Positions 9,353 to 18,411 are shown, counted from the first letter of the stretch. The stretch: DNA of 64,000 nucleotides from Pseudomonas tolaasii NCPPB 2192 (GCF_002813445.1 NZ_PHHD01000001.1:6448001-6512000), one strand, 5' to 3'. Translations and numbers: made by a program. Notes: generated by a model not told the origin, from the letters alone.

Positions 9353-10531
9353 GTGAAACTTTTAATTTTAAGCTTTTATTACCAGCCAGACCTGTCAGCC
9401 GGCTCGTTTCGAACCACGGCATTGGTGCAAGCGCTTTTAGAGCAACTGCCGGCAGATGCCCATATCGAATTGATCACTACCCTGCCAAATCGCTACAGCT
9501 CGTTCAGCAGCGAAGCCCCGGAACTTGATGAACACCCGCGCCTGACAATTCGTCGCGTCGCATTGCCCGCCCACAAGAGCGGCATGGTTGATCAAGCCAA
9601 AGCGTTTCTGGTTTACGCCAAAGCTGCGCGCAACATCGTGCGAGAGCAGCACTACGACCTTATCTACGCAACTTCATCGCGCCTGATGACTGCGGCATTG
9701 GGGGCACTGATCGCACGCCGCAAACGTGTTCCGCTCTACCTGGATATACGCGATATTTTTGTCGACACCATCAAGGACGTACTGTCCAGGAAAATGGTCT
9801 GGCTACTTAAACCGACCCTGTCAGTGATTGAGCGCTTCACGATTAACTCGGCGAAAAAGGTCAACCTGGTTTCCGAAGGCTTTCTTCCTTACTTCAAATC
9901 ACGCTACCCCGCTCAACAATATTCGACCTATACAAACGGCATTGATGACGAGTTCCTTGACACGCAGGTGGTCGGAGACAGCACCGCACCGGATTCTGTC
10001 CTGGAAGTCGTGTATGCCGGGAACATCGGCGAAGGCCAAGGGCTGCACAACATCATTCCTCAGCTTGCCAAACAGCTTGAAGGGAAGTTGCGGTTCAAAG
10101 TGATCGGCGATGGAGGCCGAATAGGTCAGCTGCGGGACGCCATTGCCGCCCATGGCTGTACCAATGTCGAACTGTTGAAACCGGTCAAGCGCGATCAATT
10201 GATCGAGGCTTACCGGTCGGCGGATGTGCTTTTCCTGCACCTGAATGACTACGATGCGTTTCGCAAAGTCCTGCCGTCGAAAGTATTTGAGTATGCAGCC
10301 TTGGGCAAACCGATCTGGGCCGGCATCTCGGGTTATGCAGCCAGCTTCGTATCCGAGCACATCGAAAACGCCGCCGTGTTTGACCCCTGTGATGCAAACG
10401 CTGGTTGCCAGGCCTTCAACACACTGAATATTGTGACGCGCCCACGCCATGCCTTTGTCGAACGTTTTGCGCGTGGTCGTATCATGCGTGAAATGTCGAA
10501 AGATGTACTTTCACTCACGAGGACGCCTTGA
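9353..10531 (+). CDS. Glycosyltransferase family 4 (WbuB-like)
   Basis: A 392-residue GT-B fold enzyme beginning LILSFYYQPDLSAGSFR, the usual opening of WbuB/WcaI-type transferases, with YLDIRDIFVDTIKDVL in the middle. The C-terminal donor-binding half has VVYAGNIGEGQGL, FKVIGDGG, and the E-containing KVFEYAALGKPIWAGI motif around residue 317. It adds a sugar to the growing undecaprenyl-linked unit at the cytoplasmic face. WbuB of E. coli O26 is an L-FucNAc transferase; donor specificity here is not readable. It overlaps the following reductase by ATGA. Confidence 0.85.
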   Translation: MKLLILSFYYQPDLSAGSFRTTALVQALLEQLPADAHIELITTLPNRYSSFSSEAPELDEHPRLTIRRVALPAHKSGMVDQAKAFLVYAKAARNIVREQHYDLIYATSSRLMTAALGALIARRKRVPLYLDIRDIFVDTIKDVLSRKMVWLLKPTLSVIERFTINSAKKVNLVSEGFLPYFKSRYPAQQYSTYTNGIDDEFLDTQVVGDSTAPDSVLEVVYAGNIGEGQGLHNIIPQLAKQLEGKLRFKVIGDGGRIGQLRDAIAAHGCTNVELLKPVKRDQLIEAYRSADVLFLHLNDYDAFRKVLPSKVFEYAALGKPIWAGISGYAASFVSEHIENAAVFDPCDANAGCQAFNTLNIVTRPRHAFVERFARGRIMREMSKDVLSLTRTP

Positions 10532-11493
10532 TGATTCAAACCCTCCTGACGGGAGCCAGTGGTTTTGTCGGTAGCGGTTTAATCGCGCCACTGCTTGAAC
10601 GACAACACCAGGTAACCGCCGCAATGCGGGTACTCAAAGCTGATCTGGATCCACGCGTCAAACAGGGCCTTGTGGGCGACTTGTCCCCTAAGCAGGATTG
10701 GCAGGCGGTGCTAAAAGGGCAACAGCTGGTGATCCACTTGGCGGCGCGAGTGCATGTCATGAGTGACGCGTCTACCGACCCACTTGCCGAATATCGACGG
10801 GTCAACGTTGAAGGCACGCTCAACCTTGCCCGCCAGGCTGCCGCTGCCGGCGTTAAACGCTTTATTTTTATAAGCTCGATCAAGGTGAACGGGGAAAGCA
10901 CAACCGCCGGCGCACCCTATACGGCCGACGGGCCCACAGCCCCTACCGACCCCTACGGCGTTTCCAAGAAAGAAGCCGAACAGGGCCTGCGGGCGTTGTC
11001 GTCGGAAACCGGTATGGAGGTGGTGATCATTCGCCCGGTATTAGTCTACGGGCCAGGTGTTCAAGCCAATTTTCTCAACATGATGCGCTGGCTGCATAAA
11101 GGCCTGCCCCTGCCCTTTGGCGCTGTGAACAACCGCCGCAGCCTTGTCGCTCTGGATAACCTTGTTGATTTGATCGTGACGTGCACCGAGCACCCTGGCG
11201 CCGCGAATCAAACGTTCCTGGTCAGTGATGGCGAAGATCTTTCGACCACGATGCTGCTGCGCCGGATGGCAACCGCCCTGAACAAGCCTGCGCGCCTGCT
11301 GCCCGTACCGAGCTGGGTGCTGGAAACCGGCGCAAGCGCGTTGGGACGCGGAGCACTCGCTCAGCGGCTATGCGGGTCCTTGCAGGTCGATATCGGCAAG
11401 ACACGCGACGTGTTGGGCTGGGCACCCACGAGCAGTGTGGACGAAGCACTGCGCAAGACTGGAAAACACTTTTTGGAACTGCAAAGTAAATGA
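10528..11493 (+). CDS. NAD(P)-dependent UDP-hexose 4-reductase/epimerase (WbpV-like)
   Basis: A 321-residue extended short-chain dehydrogenase. The N-terminal nucleotide loop is TGASGFVGSGL; the active-site set is FISSIKVNGE for the Ser/Lys region and YGVSKKEAE for the YxxxK motif near residue 148. Partners of this type sit next to WbpL in Pseudomonas O-antigen loci and reduce UDP-4-keto-6-deoxy-GlcNAc to UDP-QuiNAc or UDP-FucNAc, supplying the first sugar. It overlaps the genes on both sides by 4 bp, consistent with one operon. The 4,6-dehydratase (WbpM) it would require is not in the window. Confidence 0.82.
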   Translation: MMIQTLLTGASGFVGSGLIAPLLERQHQVTAAMRVLKADLDPRVKQGLVGDLSPKQDWQAVLKGQQLVIHLAARVHVMSDASTDPLAEYRRVNVEGTLNLARQAAAAGVKRFIFISSIKVNGESTTAGAPYTADGPTAPTDPYGVSKKEAEQGLRALSSETGMEVVIIRPVLVYGPGVQANFLNMMRWLHKGLPLPFGAVNNRRSLVALDNLVDLIVTCTEHPGAANQTFLVSDGEDLSTTMLLRRMATALNKPARLLPVPSWVLETGASALGRGALAQRLCGSLQVDIGKTRDVLGWAPTSSVDEALRKTGKHFLELQSK

Positions 11494-12506
11494 ATATGTG
11501 GTGGCTATTACCCGCGGTGACGATCGTCGCACTTGTTTTAACCGGTGGCTTGCGTCGTTACGCACTGTCTCGAAGCCTGATCGACATCCCCAATGCTCGC
11601 AGCTCCCATGTCGTACCGACCCCTAGAGGGGGCGGCGTCTCGATCGTCATCAGCTTTTTGCTGGCACTGTTGTTGAGTGCCAGCCTGGGGTTGATTGCCT
11701 GGCCGCTCACATGGGCGCTATTCGGCGCAGGAGCTGGCATCGCCGTGTTGGGCTTTCTGGACGACCATGGCCACATCAGTGCACGCTGGCGCCTGCTCGG
11801 GCACTTCATCGCCGCTGCCTGGGCGCTCTTCTGGATCTCGGGCCTGCCGCCGCTGACGTTCATCGGACTGACCGTAGACCTGGGCTGGGCGGGGCATTTT
11901 CTGGCAGCGGTCTATCTCGTTTGGCTGCTGAATCTCTACAACTTCATGGATGGCATCGATGGAATAGCCAGCGTGGAGGCTATTTGCGTGTGCCTGGGCA
12001 GCGCATTGCTGTACTGGCTCACAGGCCACGAGCAGATTGCACTGGCGCCCTTGTTGCTGGGGTTTGCAGTCGCGGGCTTTCTGTATTGGAACTTCCCCAA
12101 GGCGCGTATCTTCATGGGCGATGCTGGCAGTGGGTTCCTGGGGGTTACGCTGGGGGTACTGTCGCTGCAGGCCGCCTGGGCCGCGCCACAGCTTTTGTGG
12201 AGCTGGCTGATTTTGCTCGGCGTGTTTATCACTGACGCGACATGGACCTTGCTGCGCCGCTTGCTGAGGGGCGACAAAGTGTATGAAGCCCATCGCAGCC
12301 ACGCCTATCAGTTCGCTTCCCGTCAGTTCGGCAAACATGTGCCGGTTACCCTTGCGGTCCTGGCGATCAACATTTGCTGGCTGCTGCCAATTGCTCTGCT
12401 GGTGGGCAATGGCACGGTGGATGGCGTAGTCGGGTTGGTGGTGGCCTATCTACCACTGATAGCGCTGGCCATGAAGTTCAAGTCCGGAGCCAAAGAGCCG
12501 AGCTGA
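11490..12506 (+). CDS. wbpL: Undecaprenyl-phosphate N-acetylhexosamine-1-phosphate transferase (WbpL-like)
   Basis: A 338-residue polytopic membrane enzyme of the MraY/WecA family that starts O-unit assembly by moving a sugar-1-phosphate to undecaprenyl phosphate. The signatures are SSHVVPTPRGGGVSIV at residues about 33-50, LDDHGHIS, NLYNFMDGIDGIASVEA (the catalytic Asp cluster) near residue 150, and FPKARIFMGDAGSGFLG near 202. The family substrate loop (HRSHAYQFASRQFG) follows around residue 270. It is the last gene of the cluster and faces the housekeeping block convergently. Confidence 0.88.
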   Translation: MNMWWLLPAVTIVALVLTGGLRRYALSRSLIDIPNARSSHVVPTPRGGGVSIVISFLLALLLSASLGLIAWPLTWALFGAGAGIAVLGFLDDHGHISARWRLLGHFIAAAWALFWISGLPPLTFIGLTVDLGWAGHFLAAVYLVWLLNLYNFMDGIDGIASVEAICVCLGSALLYWLTGHEQIALAPLLLGFAVAGFLYWNFPKARIFMGDAGSGFLGVTLGVLSLQAAWAAPQLLWSWLILLGVFITDATWTLLRRLLRGDKVYEAHRSHAYQFASRQFGKHVPVTLAVLAINICWLLPIALLVGNGTVDGVVGLVVAYLPLIALAMKFKSGAKEPS

Positions 12507-12512
12507 CCGAGC

Positions 12513-12562
12513 AAAAGGGGTGGTGGTTTTTCGCCTCCCCTTCGCCCGCAAACAAAGCGGGC
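12513..12562. terminator. Convergent terminator region between wbpL and lapA
   Basis: AAGGGGtGG / CCtCCCCTT forms a stem at 12515-12542 that is followed by TTTT when read on the - strand, fitting the end of the lapA transcript. A second hairpin, GCCCGC-N7-GCGGGC, occupies 12544-12562. Confidence 0.5.
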
Positions 12563-12565
12563 AGG

Positions 12566-12793
12566 TTAAACCAGAGTCTTGCGTCGGGCCCGGGCTACCC
12601 AAGCCATCAGTGGGCCTACGATCATTCCGATCAGCAATGCAAGCACTACAAAAACGGACACTGGCAGCTCCGGCGCAGCCCAGCCGAGAAACTGCAAGGC
12701 CACCGCTTGCTGGTTTTCAAGCAGAAATGCTACGACGCCCACAAACAGCACCAGCAATATCAACAGAGTAATGACGCGCTTCAAGCTGCTCAT
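12566..12793 (-). CDS. lapA: LapA-domain (DUF1049) small inner-membrane protein
   Basis: A 75-residue protein with two hydrophobic segments (ITLLILLVLFVGVVAFLLENQ and VSVFVVLALLIGMIVGPLMAW), the linker NQQAVALQFLGW, and a basic tail ARARRKTLV. This matches the lipopolysaccharide assembly protein A domain, which in E. coli works with LapB to control LpxC turnover and LPS synthesis. It lies directly downstream of ihfB with a 21-bp gap, as is usual in gamma-proteobacteria, although no lapB is visible here. Confidence 0.8.
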   Translation of the reverse strand: MSSLKRVITLLILLVLFVGVVAFLLENQQAVALQFLGWAAPELPVSVFVVLALLIGMIVGPLMAWVARARRKTLV

Positions 12794-12814
12794 GACTGTC
12801 TCCTTTTACGAGTA

Positions 12815-13108
12815 TCAAACCTCGTCTTCATCCTCGTTTACCCGGTCCCGCAACTCTTTGCCCGGCTTGAAATGCGGTACAAACTTACCGTCGAGGCTGA
12901 CCGACTGGCCGGTCTTCGGGTTGCGCCCTACACGAGGCGCACGGTAGTGCAGAGAAAAGCTGCCAAACCCGCGGATCTCAATACGATCTCCGGTGGCCAG
13001 GCACTGGGACATTTGCTCAAGCATGGTCTTGATAGCCAGCTCAACATCCTTGGAGGAGAGCAGCCCTTGATGGGTGACAATTCGTTCGATCAACTCCGAC
13101 TTCGTCAT
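12815..13108 (-). CDS. ihfB: Integration host factor beta subunit
   Basis: DNA-bending protein that heterodimerises with IhfA. At 97 residues it has the expected length and begins TKSELIERI. The DNA-binding beta-arm region reads IEIRGFGSFSLHYRAPR, with the kink-inserting Pro in VGRNPKTGQSV, followed by FKPGKELRDRVN. The acidic tail EDEDEV is usual for Pseudomonas. The gene sits downstream of rpsA in the conserved order; in P. aeruginosa the same gene borders the O-antigen locus. Confidence 0.96.
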   Translation of the reverse strand: MTKSELIERIVTHQGLLSSKDVELAIKTMLEQMSQCLATGDRIEIRGFGSFSLHYRAPRVGRNPKTGQSVSLDGKFVPHFKPGKELRDRVNEDEDEV

Positions 13109-13237
13109 ATTTTTCCCTTCTTTTTCAAGCAGCTAGGAAAAGCGCTTCGAAGGTTTTAGCATGACTGGATGAATTTGAACAGCCCATGAATTAACTTATC
13201 TGCTGTCGGGCTTATCGCAGCAAAATCACCCGCCCCT

Positions 13238-13519
13238 TCAATTACAGATCACCAGCATTGTTCGGGTAATGGCACCAGCAGGGTTCCAGCCAAACAAATA
13301 ATCACCCTCCTCATCCTTTGCATCACTGGACCGGGTTACAACCTTATAGCCCTGCATTTTACATTCACGAGCAGCGCGCTTTTCACACTTGCTCCAGTTG
13401 GAACCCAACCCCGAGCAATCGATCTCAACACCGCTGACGCCATGCCTGGCGTGAGTCTTGGCGCTGGTGGAACACCCGGCAAGCATTAACATTATGAGAA
13501 CTACAATGACCCTGTTCAT
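13238..13519 (-). CDS. Small secreted lipoprotein, function unknown
   Basis: A 93-residue protein with a lipoprotein signal: MNRVIVVLIMLMLAGC, where the lipobox LAGC places the acylated Cys at residue 16. The mature part has four further Cys residues (EIDCSGLG, SKCEKRAARECKMQGYKV and the C-terminal VICN), suggesting disulphides in the periplasm. It lies between ihfB and rpsA in the same orientation and is separated from rpsA by a strong terminator. I do not recognise a named family. Confidence 0.75.
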   Translation of the reverse strand: MNRVIVVLIMLMLAGCSTSAKTHARHGVSGVEIDCSGLGSNWSKCEKRAARECKMQGYKVVTRSSDAKDEEGDYLFGWNPAGAITRTMLVICN

Positions 13520-13633
13520 TCACATCCTTATTGAGACGATGATTCCGGAAAAACGTGTCTTGAAACTATAGTTACTTCTGACACTGGGCCGCACCACTGG
13601 TTCTCAATAGTTGATTCAACGAATTTCGGGCAC

Positions 13634-13662
13634 AAAAAAGGGCGACCGAAGTCGCCCTTTTT
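13634..13662 (-). terminator. rpsA intrinsic terminator
   Basis: On the - strand a perfect stem AAAAAGGGCGAC / GTCGCCCTTTTT closes a UUCG tetraloop and starts 16 bp after the rpsA stop. It is a textbook Rho-independent terminator. Confidence 0.9.
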
Positions 13663-13677
13663 ACAGCTTTACAGAAC

Positions 13678-15366
13678 TTAGTTCTGCTTGGCCATTGCTT
13701 CGCGCAGCAGGGAGGCCATAGTGGTCTCGCCTGGAGCAGCAGCTTCCGGAGCGGATTTCAGGCTCTGGATTGCTTCTTTCTCTTCAGCATCATCTTTCGA
13801 CTTGATGGAGAGTTGGATTACGCGGCTCTTGCGGTCAACGCTGATGATCTTGGCTTCTACTTCCTGGCCTTCTTTCAGAACGTTACGCGCGTCTTCAACG
13901 CGGTCACGGCTGATTTCGGAGGCTTTCAGAGTCGCTTCGATATCGTCGGCCAGAGTGATGATGGCGCCTTTGGCGTCAACTTCTTTCACAGTGCCCTTAA
14001 CGATTGCGCCTTTGTCGTTGTCCTGAACGTACTCGGAGAACGGATCGCTTTCCAGTTGCTTGATGCCCAGGGAGATACGCTCACGCTCTGGGTCAACCGA
14101 CAGGATAACGGTGTCCAGCTCGTCGCCCTTCTTGAAACGACGAACAGCTTCTTCGCCAACTTCGTTCCAGGAGATGTCGGACAGGTGAACCAGGCCGTCG
14201 ATGCCGCCGTCCAGACCAATGAAGATACCGAAATCGGTGATCGACTTGATGGTGCCGGAGATTTTATCGCCCTTGTTGAACTGGCCAGAGAAATCTTCCC
14301 ATGGGTTGGATTTGCACTGCTTGATGCCCAGGGAGATACGACGACGCTCTTCGTCGATGTCCAGAACCATAACTTCCACTTCGTCGCCGACTTGTACGAC
14401 TTTCGAAGGGTGGATGTTTTTGTTGGTCCAGTCCATTTCGGAAACGTGTACCAGGCCTTCAACGCCTTCTTCCAGCTCAGCGAAGCAGCCGTAGTCGGTC
14501 AGGTTGGTAACACGCGCGGTAACGCGAGTGCTTTCCGGGTAACGGGCTTTGATAGCAACCCATGGATCTTCACCCAGTTGCTTCAGGCCCAGGGAAACAC
14601 GGTTGCGCTCGCGATCGTATTTCAGAACCTTGACATCGATCTCGTCGCCAACATTGACGATTTCGGAAGGATGCTTGATACGCTTCCAAGCCATGTCGGT
14701 AATGTGCAGCAGGCCATCCACGCCACCCAGGTCGACGAATGCGCCGTAGTCGGTGAGGTTTTTGACGATACCTTTGACTTGTTGACCTTCCTGCAGGGAT
14801 TCCAGCAGAGCTTCACGCTCGGCGGAGTTTTCTGCTTCCAGGACGCTGCGACGGGAAACGACAACGTTGTTGCGCTTCTGGTCGAGTTTGATGACCTTGA
14901 ATTCGAGTTCCTTGCCTTCCAGGTGCGTGGTGTCGCGCACTGGACGAACGTCGACCAAAGAACCTGGCAGGAACGCACGGATGCCGTTAACGTCGACAGT
15001 GAAGCCGCCTTTAACCTTACCGTTGATAACGCCCTTGACCACTTCTTCAGCTGCGAAGGCCGCTTCGAGAACAATCCAGCATTCAGCGCGCTTGGCTTTT
15101 TCACGGGACAGCTTGGTTTCACCGAAACCGTCTTCAACCGAGTCCAGAGCAACGTGAACTTCGTCACCGACATTGATAGTCAGGTCGCCAGCATCGTTGT
15201 AGAACTGTTCCAGCGGGATCAGAGCTTCAGACTTCAGACCAGCGTGAACGGTTACCCAGCGAGCTTGGTAATCGATATCAACGATAACACCGGTGATGAT
15301 GGAGCCAGCCTGAAGGTTCAGGGTTTTTAGGCTTTCTTCAAAGAGTTCCGCAAAGCTTTCGCTCAT
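13678..15366 (-). CDS. rpsA: 30S ribosomal protein S1
   Basis: Ribosomal mRNA-binding protein, 562 residues, starting MSESFAELFEESLKTL; the ATG at 15366 has AGGAA 9 bp upstream. Six S1 (OB-fold) repeats can be followed through internal motifs such as VKNLTDYGAFVDLGGVDGLLHITDM, VTNLTDYGCFAELEEGVEGLVHVSEMDW and IKSITDFGIFIGLDGGIDGLVHLSD, which are near-identical repeats. The gene follows cmk, as in most gamma-proteobacteria. Its 120-bp leader holds two hairpins, one of which may act in S1 autocontrol. Confidence 0.98.
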   Translation of the reverse strand: MSESFAELFEESLKTLNLQAGSIITGVIVDIDYQARWVTVHAGLKSEALIPLEQFYNDAGDLTINVGDEVHVALDSVEDGFGETKLSREKAKRAECWIVLEAAFAAEEVVKGVINGKVKGGFTVDVNGIRAFLPGSLVDVRPVRDTTHLEGKELEFKVIKLDQKRNNVVVSRRSVLEAENSAEREALLESLQEGQQVKGIVKNLTDYGAFVDLGGVDGLLHITDMAWKRIKHPSEIVNVGDEIDVKVLKYDRERNRVSLGLKQLGEDPWVAIKARYPESTRVTARVTNLTDYGCFAELEEGVEGLVHVSEMDWTNKNIHPSKVVQVGDEVEVMVLDIDEERRRISLGIKQCKSNPWEDFSGQFNKGDKISGTIKSITDFGIFIGLDGGIDGLVHLSDISWNEVGEEAVRRFKKGDELDTVILSVDPERERISLGIKQLESDPFSEYVQDNDKGAIVKGTVKEVDAKGAIITLADDIEATLKASEISRDRVEDARNVLKEGQEVEAKIISVDRKSRVIQLSIKSKDDAEEKEAIQSLKSAPEAAAPGETTMASLLREAMAKQN

Positions 15367-15405
15367 TTTAATTCCTGTTGATAAGGGCGAAGAATACGCC
15401 CATCT

Positions 15406-15425
15406 CCACACCCCAGACGGTGTGG
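15406..15425 (-). promoter_or_regulatory. Stem-loop in the rpsA leader
   Basis: Perfect 7-bp stem CCACACC / GGTGTGG around a 6-nt loop, 40 bp upstream of the rpsA ATG. Position in the leader of an autoregulated ribosomal protein gene makes a translational-control element plausible; the sequence alone does not prove it. Confidence 0.45.
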
Positions 15426-15440
15426 GTCAGTTTCAGTTAA

Positions 15441-15482
15441 AAGAAGCCACCGCAGGACTATGACTGGTCCCCTGCGGCCTTC
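15441..15482 (-). terminator. Terminator/attenuator-like hairpin between cmk and rpsA
   Basis: CCGCAGG-N14-CCTGCGG forms a 7-bp stem; on the - strand it is followed by the U-rich CTTCTTTT. It lies immediately after the cmk stop and could end the upstream operon or limit read-through into rpsA. Confidence 0.55.
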
Positions 15483-15486
15483 TTGA

Positions 15487-16176
15487 TCACCCGGCAATAT
15501 CGCGAATGGCGATTTCACTCAAGATGCGTTCCAGCACCTGCTCGATGGACAGCTCCGTGGAATCCAGCTGTATGGCATCAGCCGCCGGTTTGAGCGGGGC
15601 CACTGCGCGCTGGGTATCACGCTCGTCGCGTGCACGGATCTCATCTAGCAGACTCGACAGACTAACACCATCGACTTTGCCCTTCAACTGCAAGTAGCGG
15701 CGGCGAGCCCGCTCCTCGGCGCTGGCGGTCAGGAAAATCTTCAACGGCGCATCCGGAAACACGACAGTTCCCATGTCGCGGCCATCTGCCACCAACCCCG
15801 GCGGCTCCTGAAAAGCCCGCTGACGCTGCAGCAGCGCGTCACGTACCGCCGGCAACGCAGCCACCTGAGAAGCCCAGGAGCCGACCTGTTCATTACGCAA
15901 ATCGTCCGTCACGTCATCGCCTTCAAGGATGATGCGCTGTGGATGACCTTCCGTCGCCCCGACGAACTGCACATCCAGATGCGCCGCCAGCAATTTCAGG
16001 GATTCTTCGTTGGTCAGGTCGACGCCATGGTTGCGCGCGGCAAATGCCAGCAGCCGATACAGCGCGCCGGAATCCAGCAGGCACCAGCCCAGGCGCTTGG
16101 CCAGGATGCCGGCGATCGTGCCTTTGCCCGAGCCGCTTGGCCCGTCGATGGTAATCACCGGTGCTTTGATATTCAC
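15487..16176 (-). CDS. cmk: Cytidylate kinase
   Basis: Phosphorylates CMP/dCMP with ATP. The 229-residue protein begins VNIKAPVITIDGPSGSGKGT, where GPSGSGKGT is the P-loop; the GTG at 16176 matches the family N-terminus and forms a GTGA overlap with the stop of the tyrA-aroA gene. LVADGRDMGTVVFPDAPLKIFLTASAEERARRR, the nucleotide-binding and lid region, lies near residues 125-160. An upstream start at 16218 would add 14 residues foreign to the family. Confidence 0.95.
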   Translation of the reverse strand: MNIKAPVITIDGPSGSGKGTIAGILAKRLGWCLLDSGALYRLLAFAARNHGVDLTNEESLKLLAAHLDVQFVGATEGHPQRIILEGDDVTDDLRNEQVGSWASQVAALPAVRDALLQRQRAFQEPPGLVADGRDMGTVVFPDAPLKIFLTASAEERARRRYLQLKGKVDGVSLSSLLDEIRARDERDTQRAVAPLKPAADAIQLDSTELSIEQVLERILSEIAIRDIAG

Positions 16177-18383
16177 AATTGAGCCTCTTGGGCAACACGG
16201 ATGCCGACTTGGGCACACAGTGTAAGAAAGTTCGGAAAAGACGTAGCGACATTGGCGCAGTCACGAATACGAATCGGCGCTGTAGCTCGCAGGGAAGCTA
16301 CGCTGAACGCCATGGCAATCCGGTGATCACCGTGAGCATGCACCTCGCCACCGCCGATCAGGCCACCGTCAATGATAATCCCATCAGGTGTCGGTTCACA
16401 CTTCACGCCCAGCGCCAGCAGACCGTCGGCCATCACCTGGATGCGATCGGACTCTTTGACGCGCAGCTCCTCTGCACCCCGCAACACGGTGCGCCCTTCG
16501 GCGCAGGCCGCCGCCACGAACAGTACGGGGAATTCGTCGATAGCCAGCGGCACCAGCGCTGCAGGAATTTCAACGCCCTTGAGCGGCGCAGCACGCACAC
16601 GCAGATCCGCCACCGGTTCGCCCCCCACTTCACGCGGGTTTTCCACCGCAATGTCAGCCCCCATCAGCCGCAGAATTTCGATCACACCGGTACGCGTCGG
16701 GTTGATGCCGACATGCTCGAGCAACAACTCGGAACCCTCGGCAATCGAAGCGGCCACCAGGAAGAACGCCGAAGATGAAATATCCCCCGGCACTTCTATG
16801 CGGGTCGCGATCAAGGCATGCCCCGACTCAACCGAAGCGGTAGCGCCGCACACGGCAACCGGGAGACCGAAACCACGCAACATCCGCTCGGTGTGGTCAC
16901 GCGTCGGCGCAGGCTCCGTGACCGAGGTTTGACCCTCGGCATACAAGCCCGCGAGCAACAGGCAGGATTTAACCTGTGCACTGGCCATTGGTAGCGCGTA
17001 AGTCAAGCCCTTCAGGGTCTGACCACCTCGAATGGTCAACGGCGGAAGCCCTCCCGGCCCGGTCTCGATCAGCGCCCCCATTTCACGCAGGGGCTTGGCA
17101 ACGCGACTCATCGGGCGCCTGGAGAGGGATGCATCGCCGGTCAGCACGCTGTCGAAGCTCTGTGCCGCCAACAAGCCGGACAGCAAGCGCATCGACGTAC
17201 CGGAGTTCCCCAGATAAATAGGCCCCGGCGCCGGTTTCAACCCATTCAGGCCCACACCGTGAATCGTCACACGCCCATGGTGCGGCCCTTCAATCACCAC
17301 GCCCATGTCGCGAAACGCCTGCAACGTCGCCAGGGCGTCCTCGCCCTCAAGGAAACCGTCGACTTCGGTCACCCCTTCAGCCAGCGAACCCAGCATGATC
17401 GACCGATGGGAGATCGACTTGTCACCCGGCACCCGAATGCTTCCGCTCAAGCGGCCACCCGGTTCGGCGAGAAAGGTCAACTCATCGGCGTTCACGGCAG
17501 TTTCCATATAGGCCCGGCGCGCCAGGATCTTGCTGAAATGCTCACGCGCCACCCGCGCACGGGTGAACACGCCCAATAATTGATGGCCATCCCCGGCATC
17601 AACCGCGTCGCGCAAGGCGTCGAGGTCACTGCGGAAGGTGTCCAGGGTGCGCAACACCGCCTCGCGGTTAGCCAGGAAGATGTCGTGCCACATCACCGGA
17701 TCGCTGCCGGCAATCCGCGTGAAATCACGGAAGCCACCGGCCGCGTAACGGAAGATGTCGAGGTTTTCGTTGCGCTTGGCCAGTGAGTCCACCAGACCAA
17801 ACGCCAGCAAATGTGGCAAATGACTGGTCGCCGCCAACACTTCATCGTGGCGCTCGACCTGCATGTGCTCCACATCCGCGCCCAACGCCCGCCAGAGACG
17901 ATCGACCACCGCCAGCGCTGCCGGGTCAGTCTGCTCCAGCGGCGTCAGAATCACTTTATGGCGACGGAACAACTGCGCGTTGGAGGCTTCCACCCCACTC
18001 TGCTCGGAGCCGGCAATCGGATGGCCCGGCACAAACCGCGCAGGCATGCCGCCAAATGCTTCTTTAGCCGCACGCACCACATTGCCCTTGGCGCTGCCCA
18101 CATCCGTCAGAATTGCCTGACCGAGGTTCATATCCGCCAGCAAGGCCAGCATTTTCTCCATGGCCAGAATCGGCACGGCAAGCTGGATCACATCCGCGCC
18201 CTGACACGCAAGCGCCAGGTCCACCTCACAGCGATCAACCACGCCCAACTCAACCGCCAGCCTGCGCGATTGCGGGTCCAGGTCCACACCGACCACTTCG
18301 CCGCACAGCCCGCTTTCACGCAGGCCTTTGGCGAAGGATCCACCGATCAACCCGAGACCGACCACCACCAGGCGACCGATCAT
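16173..18383 (-). CDS. Fused prephenate dehydrogenase / 3-phosphoshikimate 1-carboxyvinyltransferase
   Basis: A 736-residue bifunctional protein. Residues 1 to about 290 are TyrA-like: NAD loop VVVGLGLIGGS, then PGHPIAGSEQSGVEAS and the helical dimer domain. Residues from about 305 are AroA (EPSP synthase): PGDKSISHRSIMLGSLAEG, GNSGTSMRLLSGLLA, GDASLSRRPMSR and the C-terminal HGDHRIAMAFSVA. Together they serve two steps of aromatic amino-acid synthesis in the cytoplasm. I start it at ATG 18383, giving MIGRLVVVGLG; a longer frame would overlap hisC. The same fusion is known from P. aeruginosa PA3164 and appears intact here. Confidence 0.95.
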   Translation of the reverse strand: MIGRLVVVGLGLIGGSFAKGLRESGLCGEVVGVDLDPQSRRLAVELGVVDRCEVDLALACQGADVIQLAVPILAMEKMLALLADMNLGQAILTDVGSAKGNVVRAAKEAFGGMPARFVPGHPIAGSEQSGVEASNAQLFRRHKVILTPLEQTDPAALAVVDRLWRALGADVEHMQVERHDEVLAATSHLPHLLAFGLVDSLAKRNENLDIFRYAAGGFRDFTRIAGSDPVMWHDIFLANREAVLRTLDTFRSDLDALRDAVDAGDGHQLLGVFTRARVAREHFSKILARRAYMETAVNADELTFLAEPGGRLSGSIRVPGDKSISHRSIMLGSLAEGVTEVDGFLEGEDALATLQAFRDMGVVIEGPHHGRVTIHGVGLNGLKPAPGPIYLGNSGTSMRLLSGLLAAQSFDSVLTGDASLSRRPMSRVAKPLREMGALIETGPGGLPPLTIRGGQTLKGLTYALPMASAQVKSCLLLAGLYAEGQTSVTEPAPTRDHTERMLRGFGLPVAVCGATASVESGHALIATRIEVPGDISSSAFFLVAASIAEGSELLLEHVGINPTRTGVIEILRLMGADIAVENPREVGGEPVADLRVRAAPLKGVEIPAALVPLAIDEFPVLFVAAACAEGRTVLRGAEELRVKESDRIQVMADGLLALGVKCEPTPDGIIIDGGLIGGGEVHAHGDHRIAMAFSVASLRATAPIRIRDCANVATSFPNFLTLCAQVGIRVAQEAQL

Positions 18384-18411
18384 AGGCACAGCAGGTTGCA
18401 AAGCGGTGACA

